A DNA stretch of 39,330 bases from Actinomycetes bacterium (GCA_021798955.1 JAJZBK010000021.1:1-39330); one strand, 5' to 3'. Shown: positions 28,353-36,908, numbered from the stretch's first letter. Notes: a model not told the origin generated them from the sequence alone. Made by a program: numbers and translations.

Positions 28353-30839
28353 TCAGCGCAGCAACTGGCGAAGGAGGACGGCCAGCTCTTGGACGCGCAC
28401 ACCCGCCTGACCGTCGGTCGGTGCCTCGGCCCAGACGTGGGTCATCGGCTCCTCGGGATCGGGGATGACGAGCACCCAGCCGTCCTCGTCCACCACCTTG
28501 ATGCCGTCGACCAACACGAGCTCGCGCCCGTGGAAGCGCTCCATGAGGGTTCGCATCACCATGCCCGTCCGCTCCCAGGGGGTGTGGACGGCCTGGTGGG
28601 CGATGTGCACGGCCGGGAGGCCGCTCACCACCTCCGAGAGCGTCCGGCCCGAGCCGGTGAGGAGCCCGAGCAGGTGCACGAGCGTGGCGGCTGCATCGAA
28701 GGCCGGCAGCACACCGGGAAAGATGAACCCTCCCGCCTGGCTGGCGGCCAGCACGACGCCGGCCTCGCCCGCCAGCTCCATCAAGTGCGCAGCCGAGAGC
28801 TTCGTCCAGGCGATCTCGGTCCCCGTCCGCCGGCAGATCTCCTCGGCTGCTCGACTGACCGCCACGGGTAGCGCCACCCGCTTCCCTGGGCTGTCCTCGG
28901 TCACCAGGGTCACCATGACGAGCAAGGCCTCGTCGTCGGTCAGGACGTGCCCCTGGTCGTCGACCAGGGTGATGCGCTCGCCGCCAGGGTCGATGACCGC
29001 ACCGAGGTGTGCTCCCGACGCCCGCACCAGCTCGGCAACCCGCGCCGCTGCGGCATCGCGGTCGAAGCCGACCACGCTCGCCGTGCTGGCGTAGGGGTTG
29101 ACGACGAGCACCTCGGCGTCCAGCTTGGCCAGCAGGTTGGGCATCACGAAGCTCGCCGTCCCGAACGAGTAGTCGAGGACCAGCTTGAGGCCGACGTCGT
29201 CGGCCCGGGTGAGGTCCACCGACTCGACCAGGGCCGCCGTGTAGTACTCGAGCGCCCGGGCCGGGTAGCCGATGTCGCCGATGTCGCGGGCGGCCACCCG
29301 GCGGAAGTCCTCCCGGTAGTAGAGGCGCTCGATCTTCCGCTGGGTCGACTCGTCGAGGTCGACCCCGTTGTCGTCGACGAACCGGACGACGACGGTCTGG
29401 GGATCTGCTGGGTCGAGCCGGACCGTCACCCCTCCGAGGCTTCGTGACGTCCTGACCTGGAAGCGCGTCACGGGCACCGTAGCCGCCTCGAGGTCGTCGA
29501 CGTTCACGCCGGCCGCGTTGCAGCCGACCATGATCGCCCGTTTGAGCACCCGTGCAGCCCGGCTCGTGTCGCGCGAGACACTGACCGTGCTCCCCTTCTC
29601 GAGGGTCGACGCCCAGGCCATCGACAACCGGACGGCCAGCTCCGGGGAGATGTCCACGTTGGCAAGGCCGGCAACGCCGTCACGACCGAAGAGCGAGCGG
29701 GCGCCACGCGACTCCCACACGATCGAAGAGTTGACGATGGCCCCGGCTTCGACCGTCTTGAACGGATAGACCTTGACACCGCTGCGGAGCTCGGCGTGGG
29801 CGCCGACGAAGCACGCTTCACCGAGCACCACGCCTTCCTCGCACCGGGCACCCGGCCGCAGGTCGGCGCCGCGGCCGAGCACGCTCCCTTCGATGCGAGC
29901 ACCCGGCCCCAGGTAGGCGTTGTCGTGCACGACAGACCGCTCGATGATGGCGTTCTCGCCGACCTTCAGGTTTCGACCGAGCGTGCAGTAGCTGCCGAGA
30001 TGCGCGCCCGGACCGACGATGCTGTTGTCCCCGATGACGGCAGGCCCGTCGATGACGACCGACGGGTCTACTTCGGCGCCCTTGCCGAGCCAGACGCCCG
30101 GCCGCAACTGGAAGCCGGCGATGTCGACCTGGACGCGGCCGTCGAGGATGTCCTGGTGGGCACGCAGGTAGGCCTCGATGGTACCGACGTCTTCCCAGTA
30201 GCCCTCGGTGACGAAGCCGCACAGCAGCCGGCCTGCCTCGAGGACGGCCGGAAAGGTCTCGCCCGAGAAGTCGACCGGGCGACCTTCGGGGATGAAGTCG
30301 AAGATCTCCGGCTCGAGGACGTAGACGCCCGTGTTGATGGTGTCGCTGAAGACCTGACCCCACGTCGGCTTCTCGAGGAACCGCTCGATCGTGCCGTCGT
30401 CACGGGTGATCACGATGCCGAACTCCAACGGGTTCTCGACCGCCTTCAAGGCCAGCGTGGCCAGCGCACCGCGTTCGACGTGGTGGCGTACCACCGCCGA
30501 CAGGTCGACGTCGGTGAGCACGTCCCCCGAGATGACGAGGAACCGCTCGTCGAGCTCAGCACGCGCATTGCGAACCGAGCCCGCCGTACCGAGCGGCGTC
30601 TCCTCGGTGGCGTACACCATGCGCACACCGAACTCCGAACCATCTCCGAAGTAGGTGCGGATGGCGTTCGCCATGAACGCGACCGTCACCACGATGTCCT
30701 CGAAGCCGTGCTGCCGGAGCAGGTTGACGACGTGCTCCATCATGGGCAGGTTCACCATCGGGAGCATGGGCTTTGGCTGGTTGGAGGTCAGCGGACGCAG
30801 ACGCGTCCCTTCGCCTCCTGCCATGATGACCGCCTTCAC
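28353..30839 (-). CDS. Mannose-1-phosphate guanylyltransferase fused to a degenerate phosphomannomutase-like domain
   Basis: The 828-aa protein has three parts. Residues 1 to about 235 form a nucleotidyltransferase with GGEGTRLRPLTSNQPKPM and EKPTWGQVFSDTINTG, which should make GDP-mannose (or another NDP-sugar). About 250-375 is a left-handed beta-helix of hexapeptide repeats (VVIDGPAVIGDNSIVG and similar). The rest resembles phosphohexomutases, but the active-site loops are changed: no TASHNP-type serine loop, DPGGER where DPDGDR is usual, and PDPEEPMTH where RPSGTEP is usual. Mutase activity is therefore doubtful. The GTG start overlaps the pgsA-like stop (GTGA) and has AGGAGG just upstream. 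GDP-mannose would feed mannosylated lipids or glycans. Confidence 0.88.
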   Translation of the reverse strand: MKAVIMAGGEGTRLRPLTSNQPKPMLPMVNLPMMEHVVNLLRQHGFEDIVVTVAFMANAIRTYFGDGSEFGVRMVYATEETPLGTAGSVRNARAELDERFLVISGDVLTDVDLSAVVRHHVERGALATLALKAVENPLEFGIVITRDDGTIERFLEKPTWGQVFSDTINTGVYVLEPEIFDFIPEGRPVDFSGETFPAVLEAGRLLCGFVTEGYWEDVGTIEAYLRAHQDILDGRVQVDIAGFQLRPGVWLGKGAEVDPSVVIDGPAVIGDNSIVGPGAHLGSYCTLGRNLKVGENAIIERSVVHDNAYLGPGARIEGSVLGRGADLRPGARCEEGVVLGEACFVGAHAELRSGVKVYPFKTVEAGAIVNSSIVWESRGARSLFGRDGVAGLANVDISPELAVRLSMAWASTLEKGSTVSVSRDTSRAARVLKRAIMVGCNAAGVNVDDLEAATVPVTRFQVRTSRSLGGVTVRLDPADPQTVVVRFVDDNGVDLDESTQRKIERLYYREDFRRVAARDIGDIGYPARALEYYTAALVESVDLTRADDVGLKLVLDYSFGTASFVMPNLLAKLDAEVLVVNPYASTASVVGFDRDAAAARVAELVRASGAHLGAVIDPGGERITLVDDQGHVLTDDEALLVMVTLVTEDSPGKRVALPVAVSRAAEEICRRTGTEIAWTKLSAAHLMELAGEAGVVLAASQAGGFIFPGVLPAFDAAATLVHLLGLLTGSGRTLSEVVSGLPAVHIAHQAVHTPWERTGMVMRTLMERFHGRELVLVDGIKVVDEDGWVLVIPDPEEPMTHVWAEAPTDGQAGVRVQELAVLLRQLLR

Positions 30840-31585
30840 CTGCTCCTCCTGTCCCGCTGGGCGCCTCGTCCAGCAGCTTCTTCCCCGCGGGCCGCTCGGC
30901 CGGCGGCCAACGCCCGTCGGGCTACGGGCACGTAGGAGGCGGCCGCCACCCATGCCAGGACCAGCCCCGCCCCGCCGGAGACCCAGGCGAACACGTGGAA
31001 CGGCACCTGCCAGCCCGCCGACCCGTGGCTCAACAGAAAGGCCGGGTAGGCGAACATCAAGGCAAAGGTCCCGGCCTTGCCCACCCACAGCACGTCGATG
31101 CGCGTCGCCCCGAGCGACGCCAGGGCCACCACGGCCAGGGAGACGACCGCCTCCCGAGCGAGCGTCGCCGCGGCGAACCACACGGGAACCGCTCCGTGGA
31201 CGACGATGGTGATGACCGCCGTTCCCACGAGGACCCGGTCGGCGACGGGGTCGAGCACCTTGCCGAGCGTCGAGACCTGATGGAAGCGCCGGGCGAGCGT
31301 CCCGTCCACCCAGTCGGTGGCGCCCAGGACACCGAGAAGTATCGCCGCGGCACTCTGGCGCTCGGCGCCGAAGAGCAGCCAGACGTAGACGGGCACGCAC
31401 GCGAGGCGAACCGCGGTGACGACGTTCGGCACCGTGAGGATCCGGGAGAGGTCCTCCCGATCGGCCCCGGCGGCATCGCCGGCCCCATCGCCAGCCCCGG
31501 TCGTCGGCGACCTGTTGTCCATTGGCAGCACACCGCTCTCCGGCTCTGCGACGACCCGACTGGCGTCGTGGGTGCTCCCCTCCAC
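30836..31585 (-). CDS. CDP-alcohol phosphatidyltransferase (PgsA family)
   Basis: This 249-aa membrane enzyme should transfer a phosphatidyl group from CDP-diacylglycerol to an alcohol. The full CDP-alcohol signature is present, DGx2ARx8Gx3Dx3D, running from DGTLARRF to LDPVADR near residue 100. Four to five further membrane helices follow. About 55 hydrophilic residues precede the first helix. The alcohol is probably glycerol 3-phosphate (PgsA) or an inositol phosphate, and the sequence alone does not decide. GTG 31585 was chosen because TAGACT lies 7 nt upstream; an ATG at 31522 is a shorter alternative. Its stop overlaps the GDP-mannose gene, so a lipid-glycan operon is likely. Confidence 0.88.
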   Translation of the reverse strand: MEGSTHDASRVVAEPESGVLPMDNRSPTTGAGDGAGDAAGADREDLSRILTVPNVVTAVRLACVPVYVWLLFGAERQSAAAILLGVLGATDWVDGTLARRFHQVSTLGKVLDPVADRVLVGTAVITIVVHGAVPVWFAAATLAREAVVSLAVVALASLGATRIDVLWVGKAGTFALMFAYPAFLLSHGSAGWQVPFHVFAWVSGGAGLVLAWVAAASYVPVARRALAAGRAARGEEAAGRGAQRDRRSR

Positions 31586-31592
31586 CGGGCCG

Positions 31593-31598
31593 AGTCTA
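31593..31598 (-). promoter_or_regulatory. -10 hexamer of the CDP-alcohol phosphatidyltransferase operon
   Basis: TAGACT on the minus strand, 7 nt before GTG 31585. The divergent MFS promoter lies 67 bp away. Confidence 0.5.
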
Positions 31599-31664
31599 CG
31601 AGACGTTCGCCACCTCCGAAGCGAGCACACCGTCGCCACGGCCCGAGCACGAGGACCTCGCCTT

Positions 31665-31670
31665 TAGGCT
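31665..31670 (+). promoter_or_regulatory. -10 hexamer of the MFS transporter gene
   Basis: TAGGCT, 9 nt before GTG 31680. The in-frame GTG at 31671 touches the hexamer and could not be on the mRNA. Confidence 0.45.
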
Positions 31671-31679
31671 GTGCTCGCC

Positions 31680-32981
31680 GTGGACGACCCGACGACGACC
31701 GCCCCTGAGCCCGGCTGCCGACCCGAGGACTCCGACGTGCTGGCGCCCACCGTCGAGGAGCTCTCCGTGGTCGGCAGTGTCGGCAGCCGTCCGGCCATCG
31801 GGCGACCGCTGGTCGTCCTCTTCGCCGTGGCGTGCGGCGTGTCGGTCGCCACCCTCTACTACGCACAGCCGCTGTTGCCGTCGGTCGCCCACTCCCTGCA
31901 CGTGGGCTCAGCGACCGCAGCCCTGGTCGTCACCGCCGGCCAGGTCGGCTACGGCATCGGCCTGGCGCTGCTCGTCCCCTTCGGCGACGTCGTGGTACGA
32001 CGACGGTTGGTCCCGGTGCTCCTGTTTGTCGCCGCCCTCGCCCTCGCCGCTGCCGCTGCCGCGCCCAACCTGTTCGTCCTGGCCGTGGCGGTCGCTGCCG
32101 CCGGGGCCGCCTCGGTTGCCGCCCAGATCCTCGTGCCCTTCGCCGCCCACCTGGCGGACGAGCGCCATCGCGGGCGGGTGGTCGGCACGGTGATGAGCGG
32201 TTTGCTGCTCGGCATCCTGCTGGCGCGGACCTTTTCGGGTGCGATCGCCCAGCTTGCCGGCTGGCGCTCCGTCTACGTCGTCGCGGCGGGGATCGTGGCA
32301 CTCCTCGCCGTGGTGCTCGCCCGCACCTTGCCCGGCGAGGACGACCGGCCCCGCGTCCGCTACGGCGCCCTGCTCCGCTCGGTGGTGCACCTGGTATCGA
32401 CTGAGGACCTGCTCCGCCTGCGCTCGCTGCTCGGCGCGCTGGTCTTCGCCGCCTTCAACATCCTCTGGACCAGCTTGGCCTTCCTCCTTGCCGGACCGCC
32501 GTACCACTACGACCGGATCGTGATCGGGCTGTTCGGGTTGCTCGGAGCGGGCGGAGCGCTGGGGGCGGCCTTCAGCGGGCGCCTCTCGGACCGTGGGCAC
32601 GAACGTCTCGTCACCACCGCTTCGCTTGTCGTCCTTCTTGCCTCCTTCGGCGTGCTCGCCCTGGGAGGCAGCGAACTGTGGGCACTGGTGATCGGCATCG
32701 TGGCCGCCGATCTCTCCATCCAGTCCGTGCACATCCAGAACCAGCAGCTCGTCTTCGGTATCGACCCCCACGCGCGCTCCCGGCTCAATACGGCCTACAT
32801 GGTCGCCTACTTCATCGGTGGTTCAGCCGGCTCGGCCGCCACCGGAGTCGCCTACGGCGCCGGCGGATGGAACGCCGTCGTCGTCCTGGGAGGCGCCGTC
32901 TCGGCGATCGCGCTCGTGGTGTGGGCTCGAGCCCAACGGCACCCCAGGGCAACGGTGCCGCGCTCGTCGACCGCTCGCTGA
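31680..32981 (+). CDS. MFS transporter
   Basis: The 433-aa protein has about 12 hydrophobic segments after a hydrophilic N-terminus of about 40 residues. The loop between helices 2 and 3 reads LLVPFGDVVVRRRLVP, an MFS motif A variant (G-D-x4-RR), and the equivalent second-half loop is FSGRLSDRGHERLV. CGVSVATLYYAQPLLPSVAHSL in helix 1 is typical of YnfM/DHA1-type exporters. Substrate unknown; drug or metabolite efflux is the common role of that group. The start was set by TAGGCT at 31665. A hairpin at 32986-33008 follows the stop and separates it from the convergent merR. Confidence 0.88.
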   Translation: MDDPTTTAPEPGCRPEDSDVLAPTVEELSVVGSVGSRPAIGRPLVVLFAVACGVSVATLYYAQPLLPSVAHSLHVGSATAALVVTAGQVGYGIGLALLVPFGDVVVRRRLVPVLLFVAALALAAAAAAPNLFVLAVAVAAAGAASVAAQILVPFAAHLADERHRGRVVGTVMSGLLLGILLARTFSGAIAQLAGWRSVYVVAAGIVALLAVVLARTLPGEDDRPRVRYGALLRSVVHLVSTEDLLRLRSLLGALVFAAFNILWTSLAFLLAGPPYHYDRIVIGLFGLLGAGGALGAAFSGRLSDRGHERLVTTASLVVLLASFGVLALGGSELWALVIGIVAADLSIQSVHIQNQQLVFGIDPHARSRLNTAYMVAYFIGGSAGSAATGVAYGAGGWNAVVVLGGAVSAIALVVWARAQRHPRATVPRSSTAR

Positions 32982-32985
32982 CCCC

Positions 32986-33008
32986 CTCGCACTCGGTGCC
33001 AGTGCGAG
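32986..33008. terminator. Hairpin between convergent MFS and merR genes
   Basis: CTCGCACT and its exact complement AGTGCGAG form an 8-bp stem with a 7-nt loop. It starts 5 nt after the MFS stop and lies 17 bp after the merR stop on the other strand. There is no T run on either side; it would be a G+C-rich bidirectional terminator. Confidence 0.55.
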
Positions 33009-33025
33009 CGAACCGGGGCTGCCCG

Positions 33026-33556
33026 TCAACCTTCAGGCGGGGCCTCCTGGTCGGCCTCCTGCTCGGCCAACAGCCGTTCGTAGCGCTGGTGCTTCTCCTC
33101 GAGGATGGCGAGCATCGCCTCCAGCCGCTCCTGCTTGCTCGCCACCACCGAACGAAGCTTGTCGTTGATGACGGACGCCTCGAGGAGGATCTCGTGGCGG
33201 CGTGCGCGGTCGGCGCGCGATCGGTACTCGAGCCGCAGACCGGCGAGGTCGTCCTCCCCCCGGAGGATGTCTCGGATCTCACCGAGGTCGAACCCCAGCA
33301 GGGACTGCAGCTCGCGAATGTGGATGATGCGCGCCACGTCGTCGTCGTCGTAGCGGCGCGCCCCCCCGCTCGAGTGGCCCGAGGGCACCAGTAGGCCGAG
33401 CTCCTCGTACCACCGCAACGTCCGCGCGGACACCCCGGCACGCTCGGCCGCTTCCCCGATGGGCACGAGCCGACCAGCCTTGCCGGCACCGCGCTCCGGC
33501 TCGCCGCCGCCGTTGGCCGTCCGTCCCACCTCGACCCCGCTTGCCTTCCCCGTCAT
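33026..33556 (-). CDS. MerR-family transcription regulator
   Basis: The 176-aa protein has a MerR winged-helix domain (about residues 27-95) with LVPIGEAAERAGVSARTLRWYEELGLLVPSG and GGARRYDDDDVARIIHIRELQSLLGF. A long dimerisation helix and a charged coiled-coil C-terminus follow (RLEAMLAILEEKHQRYERLLAEQEADQEA). No cysteine or other metal site is visible after the HTH, so metal sensing is unlikely. ATG 33556 follows TACGTT by 7 nt; the TTG three codons earlier would lie within the hexamer. It stands 88 bp after korB on the same strand but has its own promoter. Targets unknown; the convergent MFS gene and korAB are only neighbours. Confidence 0.85.
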   Translation of the reverse strand: MTGKASGVEVGRTANGGGEPERGAGKAGRLVPIGEAAERAGVSARTLRWYEELGLLVPSGHSSGGARRYDDDDVARIIHIRELQSLLGFDLGEIRDILRGEDDLAGLRLEYRSRADRARRHEILLEASVINDKLRSVVASKQERLEAMLAILEEKHQRYERLLAEQEADQEAPPEG

Positions 33557-33563
33557 GCTCGAC

Positions 33564-33569
33564 AACGTA
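33564..33569 (-). promoter_or_regulatory. -10 hexamer of the merR gene
   Basis: TACGTT on the minus strand, 7 nt before ATG 33556. Confidence 0.45.
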
Positions 33570-33643
33570 CGCGAACGCCACCATCGGGCCGAGCGCAGCG
33601 ACCCACGACTACCGCCCGGCCGGTTCGCTCCGCCGATGACGCC

Positions 33644-34678
33644 TCAGCTCACCGACCAGGTCGAGCCCGACCGAAGCAGTGCGGCGAGGTCGCCGGGTCC
33701 CTTGCGAGCGATGGCGGTCTCGATCTGGTCGGACATCTGCCTGCCGTACTCTGGCCGGTCGACGTCACGGAACACGCCGATCGGGGTCGGTTCGAACGGA
33801 CCCCGCGAGAGCCGGCTGAGCTGGAACGCCAACGCCGGGTTGTCGTGACGCTCGTCGTGGACGAGCAGTGCTTCCTCCCCGACCTCGGCCACCTCGGCGA
33901 TGGCCAGCGAGCCATCGGGCGACATGACCACGCCGTGCTCGCCCTCGGCACCGAACCGGATCGGCATCCCGTCGACTAGGGGGATGAGCATCTCGGCACG
34001 GTGGTCCTTGCCGGTGATCTTCTCGAAGGCGCCGTCGTTGAAGACGTTGCAGTTCTGGTAGATCTCGACGAAGGACGCGCCTCGGTGCTCGTGCGCCCGT
34101 CGCAACGTCTCCATCATGTGCTTGCGGTCCATGTCGTGCGTACGGGCCACGAACGTCGCCTCGGCCCCGAGCGCCAGACTGAGCGGATTGAAGGGCTGTT
34201 CGAGCGAGCCGAACGGCGTCGACTTGGTGACTTTGGCAACCTCGGACGTCGGCGAGTACTGACCTTTGGTCAAGCCGTAGATCTGGTTGTTGAACAGCAG
34301 GATGGTGATGTTGATGTTCCGGCGGAGGGCATGCACCAGGTGGTTCCCGCCGATGGAGAGCGCGTCACCGTCCCCGCTCACGACCCAGACGTCGAGGTCG
34401 GGCCGCGTCGCGGCCAAGCCCGTGGCGATAGCTGGGGCTCGACCGTGGATCGAGTGCATGCCGTAGGTGTTCATGTAGTACGGGAACCGGGCCGCGCAGC
34501 CGATCCCCGAGAGGAACACGGTGCGCTCGCGTCGGACACCGAGCTCGGGCAGGAGCATCTGCACGGCGGCCAGGATGGAGTAGTCACCACACCCCGGGCA
34601 CCACCGGACCTCTTGGTCGGAAGACCAGTCCTTACGCGTCGTCACCGGGACGAGACCTGCGTCGACGACCTCGGTCAT
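33644..34678 (-). CDS. korB: 2-oxoglutarate:ferredoxin oxidoreductase, beta subunit
   Basis: KorB holds the thiamine diphosphate and passes electrons to ferredoxin. The 344-aa protein has WCPGCGDYSIL near residue 27, GIGCAARFPYYMNTYGMHSIHGRA near residue 58, and the ThDP/Mg site VSGDGDALSIGGNHL with the downstream NNQIYGLTKGQYSPTS. Together these are diagnostic of the KorB/OforB group. 2-oxoglutarate is the most likely substrate from similarity to actinobacterial KorAB, though related enzymes use pyruvate or branched-chain oxoacids. The ATG overlaps the korA stop by one base (TGATG). A GTG one codon earlier is possible. Confidence 0.93.
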   Translation of the reverse strand: MTEVVDAGLVPVTTRKDWSSDQEVRWCPGCGDYSILAAVQMLLPELGVRRERTVFLSGIGCAARFPYYMNTYGMHSIHGRAPAIATGLAATRPDLDVWVVSGDGDALSIGGNHLVHALRRNINITILLFNNQIYGLTKGQYSPTSEVAKVTKSTPFGSLEQPFNPLSLALGAEATFVARTHDMDRKHMMETLRRAHEHRGASFVEIYQNCNVFNDGAFEKITGKDHRAEMLIPLVDGMPIRFGAEGEHGVVMSPDGSLAIAEVAEVGEEALLVHDERHDNPALAFQLSRLSRGPFEPTPIGVFRDVDRPEYGRQMSDQIETAIARKGPGDLAALLRSGSTWSVS

Positions 34679-36624
34679 CACTGGACCACCTTTCCGTTGC
34701 CGCCCGCTGCCCCCTCGGTCACACCCGATGCTTCCTTGACGCCCTGCACGCGCTCGATCTGGCCCAAGATGGCCGCCTCGAGCGCCGCGGCACGGAACGG
34801 GACGCCTTTCATCTGCGTGAAGGAGACGGCATCCACCAGGTACTCGGCCCGGAGCAGTCGGCTCAGCTGACCGAGGTTCACCTCCGGCACCAGCACTGCC
34901 CGGTAGCTAGCGAGGACGTCGCCGAGGTTGGCAGGGAACGGGTTCAGGTGCACGAGGTGCGCGTGGGCCACCGAGCGACCGGTCGCCCGTACTCGGCGGA
35001 CGCCGGCAACGATCGCCCCGTAGGTCGATCCCCAGCCGACAACCAGCACGTCGGCATCACCGTCGGGATCGTCGACTTCGACCGGTGGAAGGTCGCGGGC
35101 GATGCCGGCGATGCGAGCCGCCCGCAGCCGGGTCATCCGTTCGTGGTTGGCACCGTCGTAGGAGACGTTGCCCGACCCGTCTGCCTTCTCGAGCCCGCCG
35201 ATGCGGTGCTCGAGGCCGGCGACGCCCGGCGGAGCCCACGGGCGCACCAACGTCTCCTCGTCACGTGCGTACGGCCAGAACGTGGCGTTGCCGGACTCGT
35301 CGACATGGTTTGGCCCGGTGGCGAAGTCCGGGTCGATGGTGACCAGGTCGTCGACGACAGGCAGCCGCCATGGCTCGGACCCGTTCGCCAGGTACCCGTC
35401 GGAGAGCAGGATCACCGGTGTGCGGTACCGGACGGCCAAGCGGGCCGCCTCGAGCGCGGCATCGAAGCAGTGCGACGGCGTCTTGGCGGCCACGACCGGC
35501 AGTGGCGCCTCACCGTGGCGCCCGTAGATGGCGTGTAGGAGGTCTGCCTGCTCGGCCTTGGTAGGCAGGCCCGTGGAGGGGCCACCACGCTGGACGTCGA
35601 CCACCACGAGGGGAAGCTCGAGGCTCACGGCCAAGCCGATCGTCTCCGACTTGAGGTCGAGGCCCGGACCGGACGTCGTCGTGACGCCCAGCGCGCCACC
35701 GAAGGCCGCCCCGAGTGCGGCTCCGACGCCGGCGATCTCGTCCTCGGCCTGGAAGGTCCGAACCCCGAAGTGCTTCTGCTTGGACAACTCGTGGAGGATG
35801 TCCGACGCCGGCGTGATCGGGTAGGTGCCCACGAAGAGCGGCAGACCGCTCCGGACGCTGGCGGCAATCAGCCCCCAGGCGAGAGCGGTGTTGCCGGTGA
35901 CGTTCGTGTACTCGCCCGGTTCCAGCGCCGCCGGTCGCACCTCGTAGGCAGACTCGAAGAGCTCGGTGGTCTCGCCGAAGTGGTAACCGGCCTTGAACGC
36001 CCGGAGGTTGGCTTCCTTCACCAAGGGCTTGTCGTGGTAGCGAGCCTCGATCCACGCCACCGTCGGCTCGGTAGGGCGGGTATAGAGCCAGCTGATCAGG
36101 CCCAGGGCGAAGAAGTTCTTCGACCGCTCGGCGTCACGAGGCTTGACGCCGGCGTCCTTGGAGACCTCGGTGGTGATCGAGGTCATCGGCACCTCGTAGA
36201 CCGTGTAGGCCGACAGGCTGCCGTCGGACAGCGGGTTCGCGTCGTAGCCAGCCTTGGCAACGGACCGCTCGTCGAACGCGTCCACGTTGACGATCACCAT
36301 GGCGCCCGGTGGCAGCGTGGCCACGTTCGCCCGGAGCGCCGCCGGGTTCATCGCCACCAGGACGTTCGGGGCATCTCCGGGCGTGAGGATGTCGTGGTCC
36401 GAGATGTGCACCTGGAAGGCCGACACCCCTGCGAGCGTGCCGGCGGGGGCCCGGATCTCCGCCGGGAAGTCGGGGAACGTCGCCAGGTCGTTGCCGAGCA
36501 CGGCCGACGACGTCGTGAACCGATCACCGGCGAGCTGCATTCCGTCGCCCGAGTCGCCAGCGAACCGGATGACGACGCGGTCGAGCAGTTGGTGCGAGTG
36601 TTCGTTGGTCGTGGTGTCTGCCAC
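34678..36624 (-). CDS. korA: 2-oxoglutarate:ferredoxin oxidoreductase, alpha subunit (fused gamma-alpha)
   Basis: KorA, with KorB, oxidatively decarboxylates 2-oxoglutarate to succinyl-CoA and reduces ferredoxin, replacing the dehydrogenase complex of the TCA cycle. The 648-aa protein starts with the gamma-type domain (RFAGDSGDGMQLAGDRF near residue 16). It continues with the alpha domain from about 205 (GNTALAWGLIAASVRSGLPLF, GTYPITPASDIL, FQAEDEIAGVGAALGAAFGG, TTSGPGLDLKSE) and the C-terminal domain with WGSTYGAI. Length matches mycobacterial KorA. I chose GTG 36624, with GAGG 6 nt upstream. GTG 36636 is an alternative and overlaps the stop of a possible 38-aa ORF. The leader may be long (promoter candidate at 36908). 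Confidence 0.94.
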   Translation of the reverse strand: MADTTTNEHSHQLLDRVVIRFAGDSGDGMQLAGDRFTTSSAVLGNDLATFPDFPAEIRAPAGTLAGVSAFQVHISDHDILTPGDAPNVLVAMNPAALRANVATLPPGAMVIVNVDAFDERSVAKAGYDANPLSDGSLSAYTVYEVPMTSITTEVSKDAGVKPRDAERSKNFFALGLISWLYTRPTEPTVAWIEARYHDKPLVKEANLRAFKAGYHFGETTELFESAYEVRPAALEPGEYTNVTGNTALAWGLIAASVRSGLPLFVGTYPITPASDILHELSKQKHFGVRTFQAEDEIAGVGAALGAAFGGALGVTTTSGPGLDLKSETIGLAVSLELPLVVVDVQRGGPSTGLPTKAEQADLLHAIYGRHGEAPLPVVAAKTPSHCFDAALEAARLAVRYRTPVILLSDGYLANGSEPWRLPVVDDLVTIDPDFATGPNHVDESGNATFWPYARDEETLVRPWAPPGVAGLEHRIGGLEKADGSGNVSYDGANHERMTRLRAARIAGIARDLPPVEVDDPDGDADVLVVGWGSTYGAIVAGVRRVRATGRSVAHAHLVHLNPFPANLGDVLASYRAVLVPEVNLGQLSRLLRAEYLVDAVSFTQMKGVPFRAAALEAAILGQIERVQGVKEASGVTEGAAGGNGKVVQ

Positions 36625-36632
36625 TGTGGGCC

Positions 36633-36749
36633 TCACATCTCTCTGCCGGCCGCACCCGGCTCTCCTTGGCTGCGCAGGCCGGGAGCGACGAAGCCGGGCC
36701 CTCTCGGTCCTCGGCGTTCGCCGTTGTGCATCTCGTCTGCCGGCGCCAT
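36633..36749 (-). CDS. Possible 38-codon ORF in the korAB leader
   Basis: ATG 36749 opens a frame of 38 codons ending in GREM and a TGA at 36635-36633. That TGA overlaps the alternative korA start GTG 36636 in a GTGA junction, the coupling common in this window. The peptide is rich in Gly, Arg, Pro and Glu (GPRGPGFVAPGLRSQGEPGA). AAGGAG directly touches the ATG and a second AAGGAGG lies 13 nt upstream, so neither ribosome site is well spaced. It could be a translated leader that couples to korA, or just an open stretch of leader RNA. Confidence 0.3.
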   Translation of the reverse strand: MAPADEMHNGERRGPRGPGFVAPGLRSQGEPGAAGREM

Positions 36750-36750
36750 C

Positions 36751-36778
36751 TCCTTCGGCCTACCTCCTTCGGCCTACC
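36751..36778 (-). repeat. 14-bp tandem duplication in the korAB leader
   Basis: TCCTTCGGCCTACC occurs twice without a gap on the plus strand. On the transcript strand it duplicates an AAGGAGG-like ribosome site. The period is not a multiple of three, unlike the repeats within genes. Confidence 0.85.
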
Positions 36779-36902
36779 CGTCTCCGGGGAGCGTCAGCTC
36801 CGCTCCGAGGACGAGGACCTCCACGGTGCAGCTGCGGGCATCGCGGCGGGTCACGCGCGCCGCTGACCAGGTGGTCGGCGCCGCGTCCGGTTCCCAGGAG
36901 CC

Positions 36903-36908
36903 ACTCTA
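36903..36908 (-). promoter_or_regulatory. Candidate -10 hexamer of korAB
   Basis: TAGAGT on the minus strand. Transcription from here would start near 36897 and give korA a leader of about 270 nt. No closer hexamer was found before korA. Confidence 0.3.

Noticed and set aside
33026..33556. The second MerR gene as the Rv1830-like partner of the gcvH block
   Set aside because: It lies away from the block, and its sequence is of the general MerR type with a coiled-coil tail, not the Rv1830 pattern.
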